NCBI RefSeq assembly: GCF_030845175.1
Contig: NZ_CP132542.1
Span: 2,019,501-2,083,500, forward strand
DNA: 64,000 bases
Direction of reading: 5' to 3'
Origin: Coralliovum pocilloporae
GTDB taxonomy: Bacteria > Pseudomonadota > Alphaproteobacteria > Rhizobiales > Cohaesibacteraceae
Below are positions 55,282 to 64,000 of the stretch, piece after piece. The notes beneath the pieces are model-generated. The model was not told the origin of the DNA, searched no databases, and was given only the letters and a program-made list of their open reading frames with translations. Every line of letters starts with the position of its first letter. Within the stretch, counting starts at the first letter, position 1. Made by a program: the position numbers and the translations under genes.

Positions 55282-55914
55282 TCAGGCCCTGGTTTTTCTT
55301 AGGCCATAGACAAATGCCCCCATATTCTGGCCGGGCAGATGATCTCCATAGGCTTTATGGAAAAGGGTACAAGCGCCGCTCTGCAGCAACTCGTCCAGAT
55401 AGGCTTCGTAATGCGGGTCTTTCAGAGCCTTGTCATTCAGGGAAAAGACCAGAACGCCATCCGGTTCCAGCACATCAAGCCCTCGCTTGAGGGCAGACAC
55501 GGGAGCGTGCCCCGGATTGATGACGCCAGCAGCGACAGCTCCGTGATAAGGCGCTTCGGGTGGGGTGATTGGTTCTGAGAGATCAGCCGTTGCCAGATGG
55601 CGGTAAAGACCGTCCTTCTTTGCAGCTTCTGCAAGCATCTCGGCGCTGAAATCCAGACCGTCTATGGTCTTGAACCCCTGATTGCGCAGGGCAAGACCGG
55701 CAAGGCCTGTACCGCATCCCATATCAAGAATGGCGGCAGACGGATCAACGCCGGCTTCGGCCAGCACTGCTGCACAGCGACCCGGCGTCACATAGCCATT
55801 CTGCGCGACAACCTCTTGCTCATAAGTTGCCGCCCAGTCGCCGTAGAATGTCTCTGTAGCTCCCGGCGCGCTCAGGTCATAGACGTTATCCAGAAAACCT
55901 GTTTTAGGGGTCAT
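55282..55914 (-). CDS. Class I SAM-dependent methyltransferase
   Basis: A 210-residue methyltransferase with motif I ILDMGCGTGLAGLALRNQGF (about 67-86) and DGLDFSAEMLAEA for motif II. The substrate is unknown. ATG 55914 follows AGGAGGAG. It is convergent with glyQ and is the first gene of the segment separating glyQ from glyS. Confidence 0.85.
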   Translation of the reverse strand: MTPKTGFLDNVYDLSAPGATETFYGDWAATYEQEVVAQNGYVTPGRCAAVLAEAGVDPSAAILDMGCGTGLAGLALRNQGFKTIDGLDFSAEMLAEAAKKDGLYRHLATADLSEPITPPEAPYHGAVAAGVINPGHAPVSALKRGLDVLEPDGVLVFSLNDKALKDPHYEAYLDELLQSGACTLFHKAYGDHLPGQNMGAFVYGLRKTRA

Positions 55915-56088
55915 GACTACTCTCCTCCTGTAAGGAAGGATCGGAGCAGGCGCTCCTTCTGTCAAGTTCATGGCGCTGACATCGGGGAACAGTTTGTTGA
56001 ACCTTCCGGACCTGTCGTTCCGTATCAGGAAGGCCTATCATGCTGAGAGGACGTTGAAATCTGGCACGACAACAAATGGAGAAACAGA

Positions 56089-56328
56089 ATGAGTGAGCCG
56101 GTTATCGCGCAGAAGTCGCCGATCCCCGTAGAAGTGGAAGAGGGAAAGTCTTACTTCTGGTGCACCTGTGGTCAGTCTTCCAAGCAGCCTTTCTGCGACG
56201 GGTCCCACAAAGGCAGTGACTTCACACCGATGAAATGGACTGCTGAAACCTCAGGTCGGAAATTCTTCTGCGGTTGCAAGATGACCGAGGGAAAACCAAT
56301 GTGTGATGGGACACATAAATCCCTCTGA
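56089..56328 (+). CDS. CDGSH iron-sulfur domain protein
   Basis: A 79-residue protein with two CDGSH-type 2Fe-2S motifs: CTCGQSSKQPFCDGSHKG and CGCKMTEGKPMCDGTHK. This tandem form is the bacterial class relating to human MiNT/CISD3 and is likely involved in iron-sulfur or redox handling. It is a single gene. Confidence 0.92.
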   Translation: MSEPVIAQKSPIPVEVEEGKSYFWCTCGQSSKQPFCDGSHKGSDFTPMKWTAETSGRKFFCGCKMTEGKPMCDGTHKSL

Positions 56329-56349
56329 ACTGTTTCTGACATCCTTTGA

Positions 56350-56374
56350 GATACGGAGATACAATCCCCGTATC
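56350..56374. other. Hairpin in the gap after the CDGSH gene
   Basis: GATACGG and CCGTATC form a 7-bp stem with an 11-base loop, with no T-tract. Its role is unclear. Confidence 0.3.
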
Positions 56375-56510
56375 GCTCTCATCGAGACTTGTGTAAGCTA
56401 TGAGGTAACCCGGATCTCATCGCTGTACACAGAGGCCGGGCTGACCCGTCCAGCCTCCTGTCGGCCGTTGACCAGGCCGGTCGGGAAAACGGGCGGGTCA
56501 CCACATTTCT

Positions 56511-56526
56511 TCTGAGTCTTGACCCT
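56511..56526. repeat. Short match to the end of the 264-bp element
   Basis: TGAGTCTTGACCCTAATA contains the terminal bases of the element's inverted repeat followed by TA, as in copy 2. Nothing else of the element is recognisable nearby, so it may be a remnant or chance. Confidence 0.25.
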
Positions 56527-57070
56527 AATAGGTCCTGACCCTGGTCTCAAAGGCCTGCACCAGTGCTTCCAGTTCAGCTGCACGGGCCGCGTCGGTAATC
56601 CGGCGGGCGTCCACATCCACCACATCCTGGAAACTGCCAAGGCTGAAAGACCCGGTAACATCAGCACCCCACCAGGGCATCAGGGTTGTCACCATATCAA
56701 GATTGGTCTTGCCGCCGCCCTGGCCAGGAGATGTGCTGAGCAACAAAACCGGCTTTTCCTGAAAGATCTTGCCGCCCATGCGGGACAGCCAGTCAATCAG
56801 GTTCTTGAAGATTGCCGGCATGGAACCATTGTGCTCCGGTAGAGCAATGATGAAACCATCATGATCACTCAGAAGAGCCTTGAACGCAGAGGCCTCATCA
56901 GGAAAACCGTCAGACTGCTCCAGATCGACTGAGTAAATCGGCAATGGATAGTCACGAATGTCAACAAAGGTGAAATCTGTATCAGAAAGATGATTGGCCG
57001 CAGTTTCAGCCAGAATGCGATTGATTGAGCGGGCAGAACTGCTGCCTGAAAAGGCGAGGACTTTGGTCAT
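56525..57070 (-). CDS. NADPH-dependent FMN reductase family protein
   Basis: A 181-residue flavodoxin-fold oxidoreductase. The N-terminal FMN phosphate loop is VLAFSGSSSARSINRILAE, the conserved segment is ALPEHNGSMPAIFKNLIDWL (about 96-115), and STSPGQGGGKTNLDM is near the flavin-binding part. It is upstream-oriented with cytochrome b561 and is probably co-transcribed, following it by 39 bp. Its partner substrate may be a quinone or azo compound. Confidence 0.88.
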   Translation of the reverse strand: MTKVLAFSGSSSARSINRILAETAANHLSDTDFTFVDIRDYPLPIYSVDLEQSDGFPDEASAFKALLSDHDGFIIALPEHNGSMPAIFKNLIDWLSRMGGKIFQEKPVLLLSTSPGQGGGKTNLDMVTTLMPWWGADVTGSFSLGSFQDVVDVDARRITDAARAAELEALVQAFETRVRTY

Positions 57071-57109
57071 GGGAAGGCTCCGGAAAAGATCGTGAATTGG
57101 TTGGATCAG

Positions 57110-57679
57110 TCAGGTCATGGTGGACAGAACATCATGTTCCGGCCTGTCAAAGAAACGATGCTTCAGGGCCCCGCCAATATGGGCGACAAGGACGGCAATC
57201 ATGCCGTATCCAACCCATTTGTGCAGGGTGATGAAAAACTTGGTCGTGTCGTAGTTCTTCTCTACAGGGAACAGCGGCAGCTCGAGGCCAAAGAACCAGA
57301 TGGACTGCAGGGGTGAAATGCCTGGGAACTCAGGCAGTGCTGAGCTTGCGATGTAGCCGAACAGAGGCACGGACAGCATGGCTGCATAGAGGGCGATCTG
57401 GGCGAGTTTTGCGCCGATCCGCTCATACCATGGCATCGTGTCTGGCAAAGCTGGTACCCGGGATTTCAACCGAACCACCAGGCGGAGAATGACCAGAAAG
57501 AAAGCCAGCATGCCAAAGGCGCGATGAAGCGGATAAAGATCCCACTTGTTCGGTGCCTCAAGCGGGATGTTCTGGATATAGAGACCCAGCGCCAGAAGGC
57601 CTATCAAAAGAAGAGCCATGCTCCAGTGCAGAACCCGCATGGCGAGCGGAAATCTGGCTTTTTGTGTTGCTGCGATCAT
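57110..57679 (-). CDS. Cytochrome b561 family protein
   Basis: A 189-residue membrane cytochrome with four hydrophobic helices. Heme-ligand histidines lie in RVLHWSMALL (helix 1), YPLHRAFGML (helix 2), TLHKWVGYG and VAHIGGALKH (helices 3 and 4). ATG 57679 follows AGGAGAG. It passes electrons between the membrane quinone pool and a periplasmic or soluble partner. It leads the unit ending in the FMN reductase, and is divergent from a LysR gene. Confidence 0.88.
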   Translation of the reverse strand: MIAATQKARFPLAMRVLHWSMALLLIGLLALGLYIQNIPLEAPNKWDLYPLHRAFGMLAFFLVILRLVVRLKSRVPALPDTMPWYERIGAKLAQIALYAAMLSVPLFGYIASSALPEFPGISPLQSIWFFGLELPLFPVEKNYDTTKFFITLHKWVGYGMIAVLVAHIGGALKHRFFDRPEHDVLSTMT

Positions 57680-57794
57680 CTTGCTCTCCTGGCTTCGAGG
57701 GCTTTCATTTCTGTTTCTATCAAGGCGTGTGCTGGCCAGCAGCGCCGTCTTCACCAACAGATATGCCTTTTCTGTTTGATGATTAATATGCGAT

Positions 57795-57815
57795 ATGGAA
57801 AGCCATTGTTTCCAT
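57795..57815. promoter_or_regulatory. Probable LysR-type operator between LysR and cytochrome b561 genes
   Basis: ATGGAAA-N7-TTTCCAT is a perfect 7-bp dyad 17 bp upstream of the LysR start, which is divergent from cytochrome b561. It has the T-N11-A geometry expected for a LysR regulator. Confidence 0.7.
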
Positions 57816-57832
57816 TTGATAGGTAATTGACC

Positions 57833-58720
57833 ATGCTGGATGGGCTCGACAGCTTTGTGAAAGTGGTGGAAGCGGGCAGTTTCAGCGCCGCTGCCGAGGA
57901 ATTGGAGAGATCAACCTCCTTTGTCAGCAAGGAGGTGACACGGCTCGAAAACCGGCTTGGAACACGGCTTTTGAACCGGACAACCCGATCCATCAGTCTG
58001 ACCGAAGCCGGGCGGCTGTATTTCGAGCGGTGCCGGGATATCGTCTCAGAGGCGGAGCAGGCTGCCCTTGCCGTCATGGAATGTGACAGCGCACCACGCG
58101 GGCGATTGAAGGTCAGCGCTCCGGCCAGCTATGGGCATGTGCATCTGGCAAAGCTCCTGCCGCAGTTCCTCAAGGACAATCCGGCCATAACTCTTGATAT
58201 CAGCTTCAGCGACAGCCGCGTTGATGTGGTGGCGGATGGTTATGATGTGGTGCTGCGGATCGGGGCTCTGAAGGATACGAGTCTGATTGCCAGGCGGCTT
58301 GCGGTCTCCCCTGGCTGGCTGGTCGCATCGCCGGATTACTGGGCCACCCATGGCATGCCTGAACACCCCTCTGACCTGGTGCATCATAAAGCCATTGTCT
58401 ATGCGCTTACTGACAATCCCGGGCGCTGGGACTTCAGCGATGGAAAGGGTGGCCGGATCAGCGTGGATGTAACAGCCCGGGTTATCTGCAATACAGCAGA
58501 GCTTGAGAGAGATATGGCGCTGGCCGGGCTCGGTGTCTCGCGCATTCCCTACTGGGCCTGCCAGAAGGAGATTGAGGATGGGCGTCTGGTCAAGGCGCTT
58601 GATGACTTCGCTCTTGAACCGGCAACCATCTATGCGCTGTATCCGCACAGACGTCACCTCTCGCCGAAAGTTCGTGCCTTTGTGGACTTTCTAAGCCGGA
58701 ATCTGCCTGAGCTTGTCTAA
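57833..58720 (+). CDS. LysR family transcriptional regulator
   Basis: A 295-residue LTTR with an N-terminal winged HTH (LDGLDSFVKVVEAGSFSAAA, SFVSKEVTRLENRLGTRLLN) and a C-terminal substrate-binding domain from about residue 90. The subfamily resembles the YhjC/AaeR type (VDVVADGYDVVLRIGALKDT). ATG 57833 is taken. It is divergent from the cytochrome b561/FMN reductase unit with a dyad between, so it very likely regulates it. Confidence 0.88.
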   Translation: MLDGLDSFVKVVEAGSFSAAAEELERSTSFVSKEVTRLENRLGTRLLNRTTRSISLTEAGRLYFERCRDIVSEAEQAALAVMECDSAPRGRLKVSAPASYGHVHLAKLLPQFLKDNPAITLDISFSDSRVDVVADGYDVVLRIGALKDTSLIARRLAVSPGWLVASPDYWATHGMPEHPSDLVHHKAIVYALTDNPGRWDFSDGKGGRISVDVTARVICNTAELERDMALAGLGVSRIPYWACQKEIEDGRLVKALDDFALEPATIYALYPHRRHLSPKVRAFVDFLSRNLPELV

Positions 58721-58854
58721 GTTGGGTAGTGGCTGAAAAGGACGGGCAGGCGGATAAACGAGGCATCAGGGAGCAAACTGCGTGACATCCCCCCTCTGCC
58801 TTGCTAAATGCTGCACAGCATTATTTTCCATCGACAAACTATCCCGGACACACC

Positions 58855-60918
58855 ATGCCTGATCTTCTGCTTGAACTCTTCTCGGAAGAAATCCCAGCGC
58901 GGATGCAACGCCGTGCTGCCGATGATCTGAAAAAGCTCATCACGAACGGTCTGGTCGATGCCGGTATTACCTATGATGGTGCTCGGGCCTTTGTTACCCC
59001 GCGGCGTCTCGCCCTGCGGGTGGATGGTGTTCTGGCGAAAGCGCCGGACTTGAAGGAAGAGCGCAAAGGCCCCCGCGTCGGAGCGCCGGAAAAAGCACTG
59101 GAAGGTTTCCTGAAAGCGGCTGGCCTGACCTCTGTTGATGAGGCTGAAGTGCGGTCTGATCCCAAGAAGGGCGAGTTCTACGTGGCCCTGATTGAAAAGC
59201 CGGGCCGCAATGCTGAAGACGTGATCCGCGAACTGGTGCCGGATGTGATCCGCAAGTTCCCCTGGCCAACCAGCCAGAAATGGGGCGCATCATCCCTGCG
59301 TTGGGTGCGTCCGCTGAAAAATATTCTCTGCACTTTTGGTCCGGAAACCGAAGAGCCCGCCCATATCACCTTTGATGTGGAAGGGGTGACCTCGCTGGCG
59401 GAAACACGCGGTCATCGGTTCATGGGGCCGGATGCTTTCGCCGTGCGCCGGTTTGATGATTATGCCGCCGGCCTTGAAAAGGCACGGGTGGTGCTGGACC
59501 TCGATCGCCGCAAGGACATGATCCTGACAGATGCCAAGAACCTGGCCTTTGCGCAGGGGCTTGAGCTGGTACCGGACGAGAAACTTCTGGAAGAAGTGGC
59601 GGGTCTTGTGGAATACCCGACCGTTCTGATGGGGGCGTTTGATGAGCATTTCCTCGAAATGCCGGATGATGTGGTTCGCCTGACCATCCGCGAGCATCAG
59701 AAGTGTTTCGTTTTGCGTGATGCGACAACCGGCAAACTGACCAACCGCTTTATTCTCACATCGAATCTGGAAGCCAGCGATGGCGGTGCCACGATTGTCG
59801 ATGGCAATGAGAAAGTGATCCGGGCGCGCCTGTCTGACGCGAAGTTTTTCTGGGAAACCGACCTCCAGACACAGCTCGAAGACCTGTTGCCGAAGCTTGA
59901 TAATGTGGTGTTCCACGAAAAACTCGGCAGCCAGTCTGAGCGTATCCGGCGTATCGAAGCCCTGGCCGCCGAAATCGCGCCACTTGTGGGTGCTGACAGT
60001 GAGAAAGCCCGGGAAGCCGCACGCCTCTGCAAGGCCGATCTGGTTTCCGGCATGGTTTATGAATTCCCGGAACTGCAGGGCCAGATGGGGCGCCGCTATG
60101 CAGAGCATCAGGGTAAGGATGCCTCTGTGGCAGCTGCCATTGAAGACCACTACAAGCCGCAGGGCCCTTCCGATGATGTGCCGTCCGACCCGGTCGCGAT
60201 CTCGGTTGCTCTGGCAGATAAACTCGACCTGCTCACCGGTTTCTGGGCAATTGATGAGAAGCCGACCGGCTCGAAAGATCCCTTCGCGCTCCGCCGCGCG
60301 GCGCTCGGCGTCATCCGCACGACACTGACCACGGAACAGCGTCTGCCTCTGCTCAAGCTCTTTAACGCGTCACGGGACGGTTTTGCAGAAGCCGATGACC
60401 TGCTGTCCTTCTTTGCGGACCGTCTGAAAGTCCATCTGAAAGACCATGGTGCCCGTCACGACCTGATCGATGCGGTCTTTGCCCTTGGCGGTCAGGATGA
60501 TCTGCTGATGGTCACCCGACGGGTTGAGGCTCTTGGGGCGTTTGTTTCCTCTGAAGATGGCCAGAACCTGCTTCAGGGCACCAAGCGCGCCGCCAATATC
60601 CTCCGGGCTGAGGAGAAGAAAGATGGCCATGCCTTTGACGGCGCCATCGATCCGGCTCATCTGGTTGCAGAAGAAGACAAGGCACTGGCCACAGCCATCA
60701 GCGAAGCCGAAGCCAGTGCTGCAGATGCCATAAGGGCTGAGGACTTCGAAGCAGCAATGACGGCTCTGTCCAGACTGCGCGCGCCGGTCGATGCCTTTTT
60801 TGAAGCGGTGCACGTGAATGACGAAAACCCGGCCATTCGTGAAAACCGCCTGAACCTCCTCAACAGCATCCGCGCCGCGACCCGTACAGTGGCCGATTTC
60901 TCCCGGATTGAAGGGTAG
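58855..60918 (+). CDS. glyS: Glycyl-tRNA synthetase beta subunit
   Basis: A 687-residue beta subunit of glycyl-tRNA synthetase, needed for tRNA binding. The start is [20 protein letters not shown] at 58855, typical of the family, with [20 protein letters not shown] and the C-terminal anticodon-binding domain ([20 protein letters not shown]). Upstream in-frame sequence to 58801 has no support. It is 3.6 kb from glyQ. Confidence 0.96.
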   Translation: MPDLLLELFSEEIPARMQRRAADDLKKLITNGLVDAGITYDGARAFVTPRRLALRVDGVLAKAPDLKEERKGPRVGAPEKALEGFLKAAGLTSVDEAEVRSDPKKGEFYVALIEKPGRNAEDVIRELVPDVIRKFPWPTSQKWGASSLRWVRPLKNILCTFGPETEEPAHITFDVEGVTSLAETRGHRFMGPDAFAVRRFDDYAAGLEKARVVLDLDRRKDMILTDAKNLAFAQGLELVPDEKLLEEVAGLVEYPTVLMGAFDEHFLEMPDDVVRLTIREHQKCFVLRDATTGKLTNRFILTSNLEASDGGATIVDGNEKVIRARLSDAKFFWETDLQTQLEDLLPKLDNVVFHEKLGSQSERIRRIEALAAEIAPLVGADSEKAREAARLCKADLVSGMVYEFPELQGQMGRRYAEHQGKDASVAAAIEDHYKPQGPSDDVPSDPVAISVALADKLDLLTGFWAIDEKPTGSKDPFALRRAALGVIRTTLTTEQRLPLLKLFNASRDGFAEADDLLSFFADRLKVHLKDHGARHDLIDAVFALGGQDDLLMVTRRVEALGAFVSSEDGQNLLQGTKRAANILRAEEKKDGHAFDGAIDPAHLVAEEDKALATAISEAEASAADAIRAEDFEAAMTALSRLRAPVDAFFEAVHVNDENPAIRENRLNLLNSIRAATRTVADFSRIEG

Positions 60919-61097
60919 GGTCAATGAGACAGGGCCGGACGGATCTCGATTGTGATCTGGATGGCACGCTCACTGGCCTTGCGGTAATCAGTCTGGGTTT
61001 TGTTAAGTTTGTTATCTGGTGAAAATGTTTATTTAAGGTTGTGGTTCCGGGTGCATGAGGTAATTTATCGCCATTGTCTGTTTCAGGGGTGATTATC

Positions 61098-61829
61098 ATG
61101 TGTCTCAGGTTGCGATTGTGTGTGCTGATCTGTCGTCTGGCGTTTGGCGTACTGGCCATTCCACCTGTTTTTATTACGGATATAGCAAAGAGCCATGCAG
61201 CCAGCCTGGATGAACAGACTGAAAAAATCGTCGCACTTATGGAGAAAGATTTCCGGATATTTGGAATTGTATTTAAAACTTATCCGGATGAACGGAGGAA
61301 GGCCAAGCGGCAAGCTCGGCGAGCGCTGAAGAGTAAATCTGCCAGTCAACGTTCCAAGATTATGAGAGACTATGGGCTGGCAGTCAGCAATAAGTATTTT
61401 CACAGCTCGGTGCAGGCAGCTAAAAACAGTAAACTGTACAATTATATGAAAGTAGAGTTGCAGACTTCTAAGGCGCTTAGGCGAAACCCTCGTGTGTGTT
61501 TGAAATTTATATTTGGCAAAGGCCTTGCCAGAAATGATTTGTCTGGTTCCATGATCAAAAGGATATCAGATGCCAAAGCGGGCGTCATTGAGTCCGCATT
61601 GAAGCACCCGCAAAAAAGAGTGCCAAATGTTTCGGATGACCGCTTGGGCGAGTTGCTCCGAAAAGGATATAGCCGGATAGGCGTGCCGATTGAGAACATT
61701 TTGCTTGTTGAAGAGGCTGAGAAAAAGGTTTCGAAGGAACATTGTCAGGCGATGATCAATTTTCAGAAGGCAGTCATTGCGTTAGGTCGCAAAGAAGGCG
61801 TGGACCTCTATAAATTCCTTGCTCGATAA
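61098..61829 (+). CDS. Hypothetical exported protein of divergent composition
   Basis: A 243-residue protein with a signal peptide (about residues 1-33, ending SHA). The mature part is basic and helical (YPDERRKAKRQARRALKSKS), with CLKFIFGKGLARNDLSG in the middle. Codon use is AT-richer than its neighbours (many AAA, GAT and TTT codons), suggesting recent acquisition. No family is recognised. ATG 61098 follows AGGGGTGA. Confidence 0.6.
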   Translation: MCLRLRLCVLICRLAFGVLAIPPVFITDIAKSHAASLDEQTEKIVALMEKDFRIFGIVFKTYPDERRKAKRQARRALKSKSASQRSKIMRDYGLAVSNKYFHSSVQAAKNSKLYNYMKVELQTSKALRRNPRVCLKFIFGKGLARNDLSGSMIKRISDAKAGVIESALKHPQKRVPNVSDDRLGELLRKGYSRIGVPIENILLVEEAEKKVSKEHCQAMINFQKAVIALGRKEGVDLYKFLAR

Positions 61830-61841
61830 ATGAGGGTGGTG

Positions 61842-62729
61842 CTAACCGGCCTCAAAAGCGGATCCGCCAGCCCGTGCCCGCCTCATCAGGGCCTGCAGGC
61901 AGACGGCCGCGAGGACAATTGCTCCACCCAGCAGGACGAAGGCTGAGGCATCCTCACCGAGAAACAGCCAGACCCAGAGCGGGCCAAGCACGCTTTCAAA
62001 CAGCACCAGAATGCTGACCTCTGCTGAAGGCAGATAGGCAGACCCCCAGGTGACAAAGGTCATGCCTGCGCCGATAGCAAAAAAGCCCATGAAAATGCAG
62101 AGCGCAATATCGTAGGTGCTGGCCTCAAGCCCGTTGAACAGGGTGAGGGCAAGAATCGCGTTCAGGATCAGGGCAAACAGGCCGCCGAAAAACGTACCGC
62201 CCAGCACATCCTCCCGTTTGCTGCGCCGGACAAAACCCAGCATCAAGGCAAAGCAGAAGGCCGAGGCGAGGGCGAACAAGTTACCTGTCAGGTGCCCGGT
62301 CGAGAGACCGTCAACCACCATCAGCAACACACCCAGTGTTGCCAGAGCCATGGCAGCCCAAGTGATCCTGTCGGGCTTCTCGCCATTCCAGACCCAGCCG
62401 ATAATCGCCGCAAAGAAGGGTGCTGCAGACAGAAGGAACAGCGTATTGGCCACAGTCGTTGCCATGATTGAAAAGATGTAGAAGCTGAAGGCAAGCCCGA
62501 GGAACAGTCCCATGATCGCATCTGTTCGGTCAAGGGAGCGGAGGAATTGAAGCGGGCTGACCCTGCGACGCAGAGAGGCAATCAGTATGACGACAAGGCA
62601 GATTCCGATGGACCGGTAGACAAGAACCTGGAAATTGTCTGCTGCCTCAAGAAGGCGGATCAGCAACCCCATAAAGCTCATACAGGCCGCGCCAAACAGA
62701 ATGATTCCGGCTGCTGCTTGTCTGGTCAT
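61842..62729 (-). CDS. EamA (DMT superfamily) transporter 4
   Basis: A 295-residue inner-membrane protein with ten hydrophobic segments in two EamA repeats, e.g. FGAACMSFMGLLIRLLEAAD, then AITATTVANTLFLLSAAPFF-like helix pairs and WGSAYLPSAEVSILVLFESV. It is convergent with the exported protein and followed upstream by the 44-bp repeat. The substrate is unknown. Confidence 0.85.
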   Translation of the reverse strand: MTRQAAAGIILFGAACMSFMGLLIRLLEAADNFQVLVYRSIGICLVVILIASLRRRVSPLQFLRSLDRTDAIMGLFLGLAFSFYIFSIMATTVANTLFLLSAAPFFAAIIGWVWNGEKPDRITWAAMALATLGVLLMVVDGLSTGHLTGNLFALASAFCFALMLGFVRRSKREDVLGGTFFGGLFALILNAILALTLFNGLEASTYDIALCIFMGFFAIGAGMTFVTWGSAYLPSAEVSILVLFESVLGPLWVWLFLGEDASAFVLLGGAIVLAAVCLQALMRRARAGGSAFEAG

Positions 62730-62783
62730 CAATTCATCCGCTGGTTCTGTCTTCAGATAAAAGCTCGCGCAGAAACAAACTTT

Positions 62784-62827
62784 TAAAGCACCTCCGCCGA
62801 TTCAGGTTTGAGGTCTGGTGCTTTAAT
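62784..62827. repeat. 44-bp palindromic intergenic repeat, copy B
   Basis: The 10-bp arms TTAAAGCACC and GGTGCTTTAA enclose a centre with GCCGATTCAGGTT. It matches the reverse complement of 3991-4034 at 40 of 44 positions. It lies between the EamA gene and nadC. Confidence 0.8.
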
Positions 62828-62886
62828 AGGATCATGCTCCACAAGAGGCGTCCAATAAATTTACGACCGTTTCGGACAGGAAAGGG

Positions 62887-63747
62887 TCAGCTCTGAATTG
62901 AAATGTCGAGGCCGAGATCAAGAACCGGCGCAGAATGGGTTATCCAGCCGGTGGAGATCATATCGACACCGCTTTCGGCAATCGCCTGAACGGTTTCAAG
63001 GGTGACGCCGCCAGAAGCTTCAGCCACGGCTCGTCCATCAATGATTGCGACGGCCTCTTTCAGAAGGTCTGGCCCCATATTGTCGAGCAGAACAGCATCC
63101 GGTGAGGCGGTCATGGCGTCTTTCAACTGATCAAGCGTGTCCACCTCGATTTCCACCTTGACCAGATGGCCGACAAAAGCACGGGCGGATCGAACCGCTT
63201 CGGCCACACCACCAGCGACCGCAATGTGATTGTCCTTGATCAGAACCGCATCATCCAGACCGAACCTGTGGTTCATGCCGCCACCACAGCGAACGGCGTA
63301 TTTCTCAAAGGCGCGCAGCCCGGGTGTGGTCTTGCGGGTGCAGCAGACTTTCGCCTTCGTGTGGGCAATGCGATCTGCGAACCGGGCTGTGGCTGTGGCA
63401 ATGCCGGAAAGATGCCCGAGATAATTGAGACCAACGCGCTCCGCCGACAGAAGTTCTCGCGCCGAGCCGGACAGGTGGGCGACCACATCACCTGGACCAA
63501 CCCGGTCACCATCGGATTTCTCAAACTCCACCGTCACATCGCCACCAATCTGCCGGAACGCGGCAGTGACGAAGTCCAGGCCGGCCAGGCAGCCATCCTG
63601 CCGCGATGCGATGACCGCACGGGCTGTCGCACCCTCGGGAATGGTTGAGAGTGTGGTGATGTCTCCGGCGCGTCCCAGATCTTCTCTGAGCGCCATGGAA
63701 ACCGCATCATCAATCAGCGGCTGGGGAAGGGTGAAACCGGGTTTCAT
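62887..63747 (-). CDS. nadC: Nicotinate-nucleotide pyrophosphorylase (carboxylating)
   Basis: A 286-residue quinolinate phosphoribosyltransferase of NAD synthesis. Typical parts are ARELLSAERVGLNYLGHLSG, VCCTRKTTPGLRAFEKYAVR and the C-terminal DAVLLDNMGPDLLKEAVAI. It overlaps nadB by 4 bp (ATGA) and is translationally coupled. Confidence 0.96.
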   Translation of the reverse strand: MKPGFTLPQPLIDDAVSMALREDLGRAGDITTLSTIPEGATARAVIASRQDGCLAGLDFVTAAFRQIGGDVTVEFEKSDGDRVGPGDVVAHLSGSARELLSAERVGLNYLGHLSGIATATARFADRIAHTKAKVCCTRKTTPGLRAFEKYAVRCGGGMNHRFGLDDAVLIKDNHIAVAGGVAEAVRSARAFVGHLVKVEIEVDTLDQLKDAMTASPDAVLLDNMGPDLLKEAVAIIDGRAVAEASGGVTLETVQAIAESGVDMISTGWITHSAPVLDLGLDISIQS

Positions 63748-64000
63748 GAGGTGGTGCGATCCTTGGTGTCGCGATCAATGGTCTGGCGTATTGTCCGGTC
63801 CAGACTTGCGAGGGTCCAGTAGCTGCGCCTGGCCTGTGCCGGGTCTGTTTCGGTGCAGTCGCTCCGGTAATGACCGCCGCGGCTCTCGGTTCTGAGAAGA
63901 GCGGAGCCCGTCACGATACGGGCCGCGAGCGCCATATTGCGGAACCGGTCGTTGAAATTTTCAGCCGTCAGCCTGTCGATGGCGGACAGGGCGTCAAGCA
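63744..64000 (-). CDS. nadB: L-aspartate oxidase, C-terminal end (cut by window edge)
   Basis: The visible 85 residues end the protein. The sequence RFRNMALAARIVTGSALLRT, ESRGGHYRSDCTETDPAQAR is the conserved C-terminal region of NadB, which makes iminoaspartate for quinolinate synthesis. The catalytic FAD domain lies outside the window. Confidence 0.9.
   Translation of the reverse strand, partial: LDALSAIDRLTAENFNDRFRNMALAARIVTGSALLRTESRGGHYRSDCTETDPAQARRSYWTLASLDRTIRQTIDRDTKDRTTS

Noticed and set aside
56511-56526. A third copy of the 264-bp element
   Set aside because: Only about 14 bases match the terminal repeat; the rest of the element is not recognisable.
59290-60150. 286-residue open frame opposite glyS
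   Set aside because: glyS is well defined on the plus strand; the frame is an artefact of high GC.

Overview
The window is chromosomal DNA from an alphaproteobacterium with a moderately high GC content. The evidence is a CcrM-type GANTC methyltransferase, an F0 ATP synthase operon (atpI-B-E-F'-F) separate from F1, a BamF-like lipoprotein beside lspA, the dciA/dsbA/smc group, ETF-quinone oxidoreductase next to a family 4 uracil-DNA glycosylase, and a short CheY/CheZ unit. Hairpin repeats resembling the RIME elements of Rhizobiales and relatives follow several stop codons. I cannot fix the order or genus. I see no rRNA, tRNA, CRISPR array, prophage or complete insertion sequence.

Layout. 1-5082: smc (cut by the window edge), dsbA-like and dciA on the minus strand; then ytoQ, an AsnC/Lrp regulator gene split by a 264-bp inverted-repeat element, a cupin protein and moaB. 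5331-12142: GMC oxidoreductase, VOC protein, ompW with an Fnr-type box, an EamA transporter and an M16 peptidase pair (one active, one lacking the zinc motif). 12143-18896: F0 ATP synthase operon, mutY, and a periplasmic binding protein overlapping a histidine kinase. 18983-26347 (minus): ccrM, BamF-like lipoprotein, lspA, ileS and a mannose-1-phosphate guanylyltransferase. 26524-35824: an esterase, an accessory catabolic cluster (2OG-Fe(II) oxygenase, EamA, alcohol dehydrogenase, hydroxyproline-dehydratase-like enolase, GlxA-type regulator), then ribF, another EamA and a MaoC hydratase. 36172-38787: cheY, cheZ and a LuxR-type regulator. 38813-54071: udg4, second copy of the 264-bp element, etfQO, MAPEG, polyprenyl synthase, azlCD, TPR protein, ispE, DUF2007, TrmN6-like methyltransferase, a crescentin-like coiled-coil protein and an S49 peptidase. 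54268-60918: glyQ and glyS, separated by a redox cassette (methyltransferase, CDGSH protein, FMN reductase, cytochrome b561, LysR). 61098-64000: an exported protein of unusual composition, a fourth EamA transporter, nadC and the end of nadB.

Most genes are housekeeping genes in familiar alphaproteobacterial neighbourhoods. The less ordinary content is the mobile and repeat DNA. A non-autonomous TIR element occurs twice, at exactly the same length, with a compensatory change in an internal stem. A 44-bp palindrome occurs twice, and RIME-like hairpins occur three times. Other points of note are a structured, terminator-linked intergenic segment that may be a small RNA, several clear operator palindromes, and the crescentin-like filament candidate.
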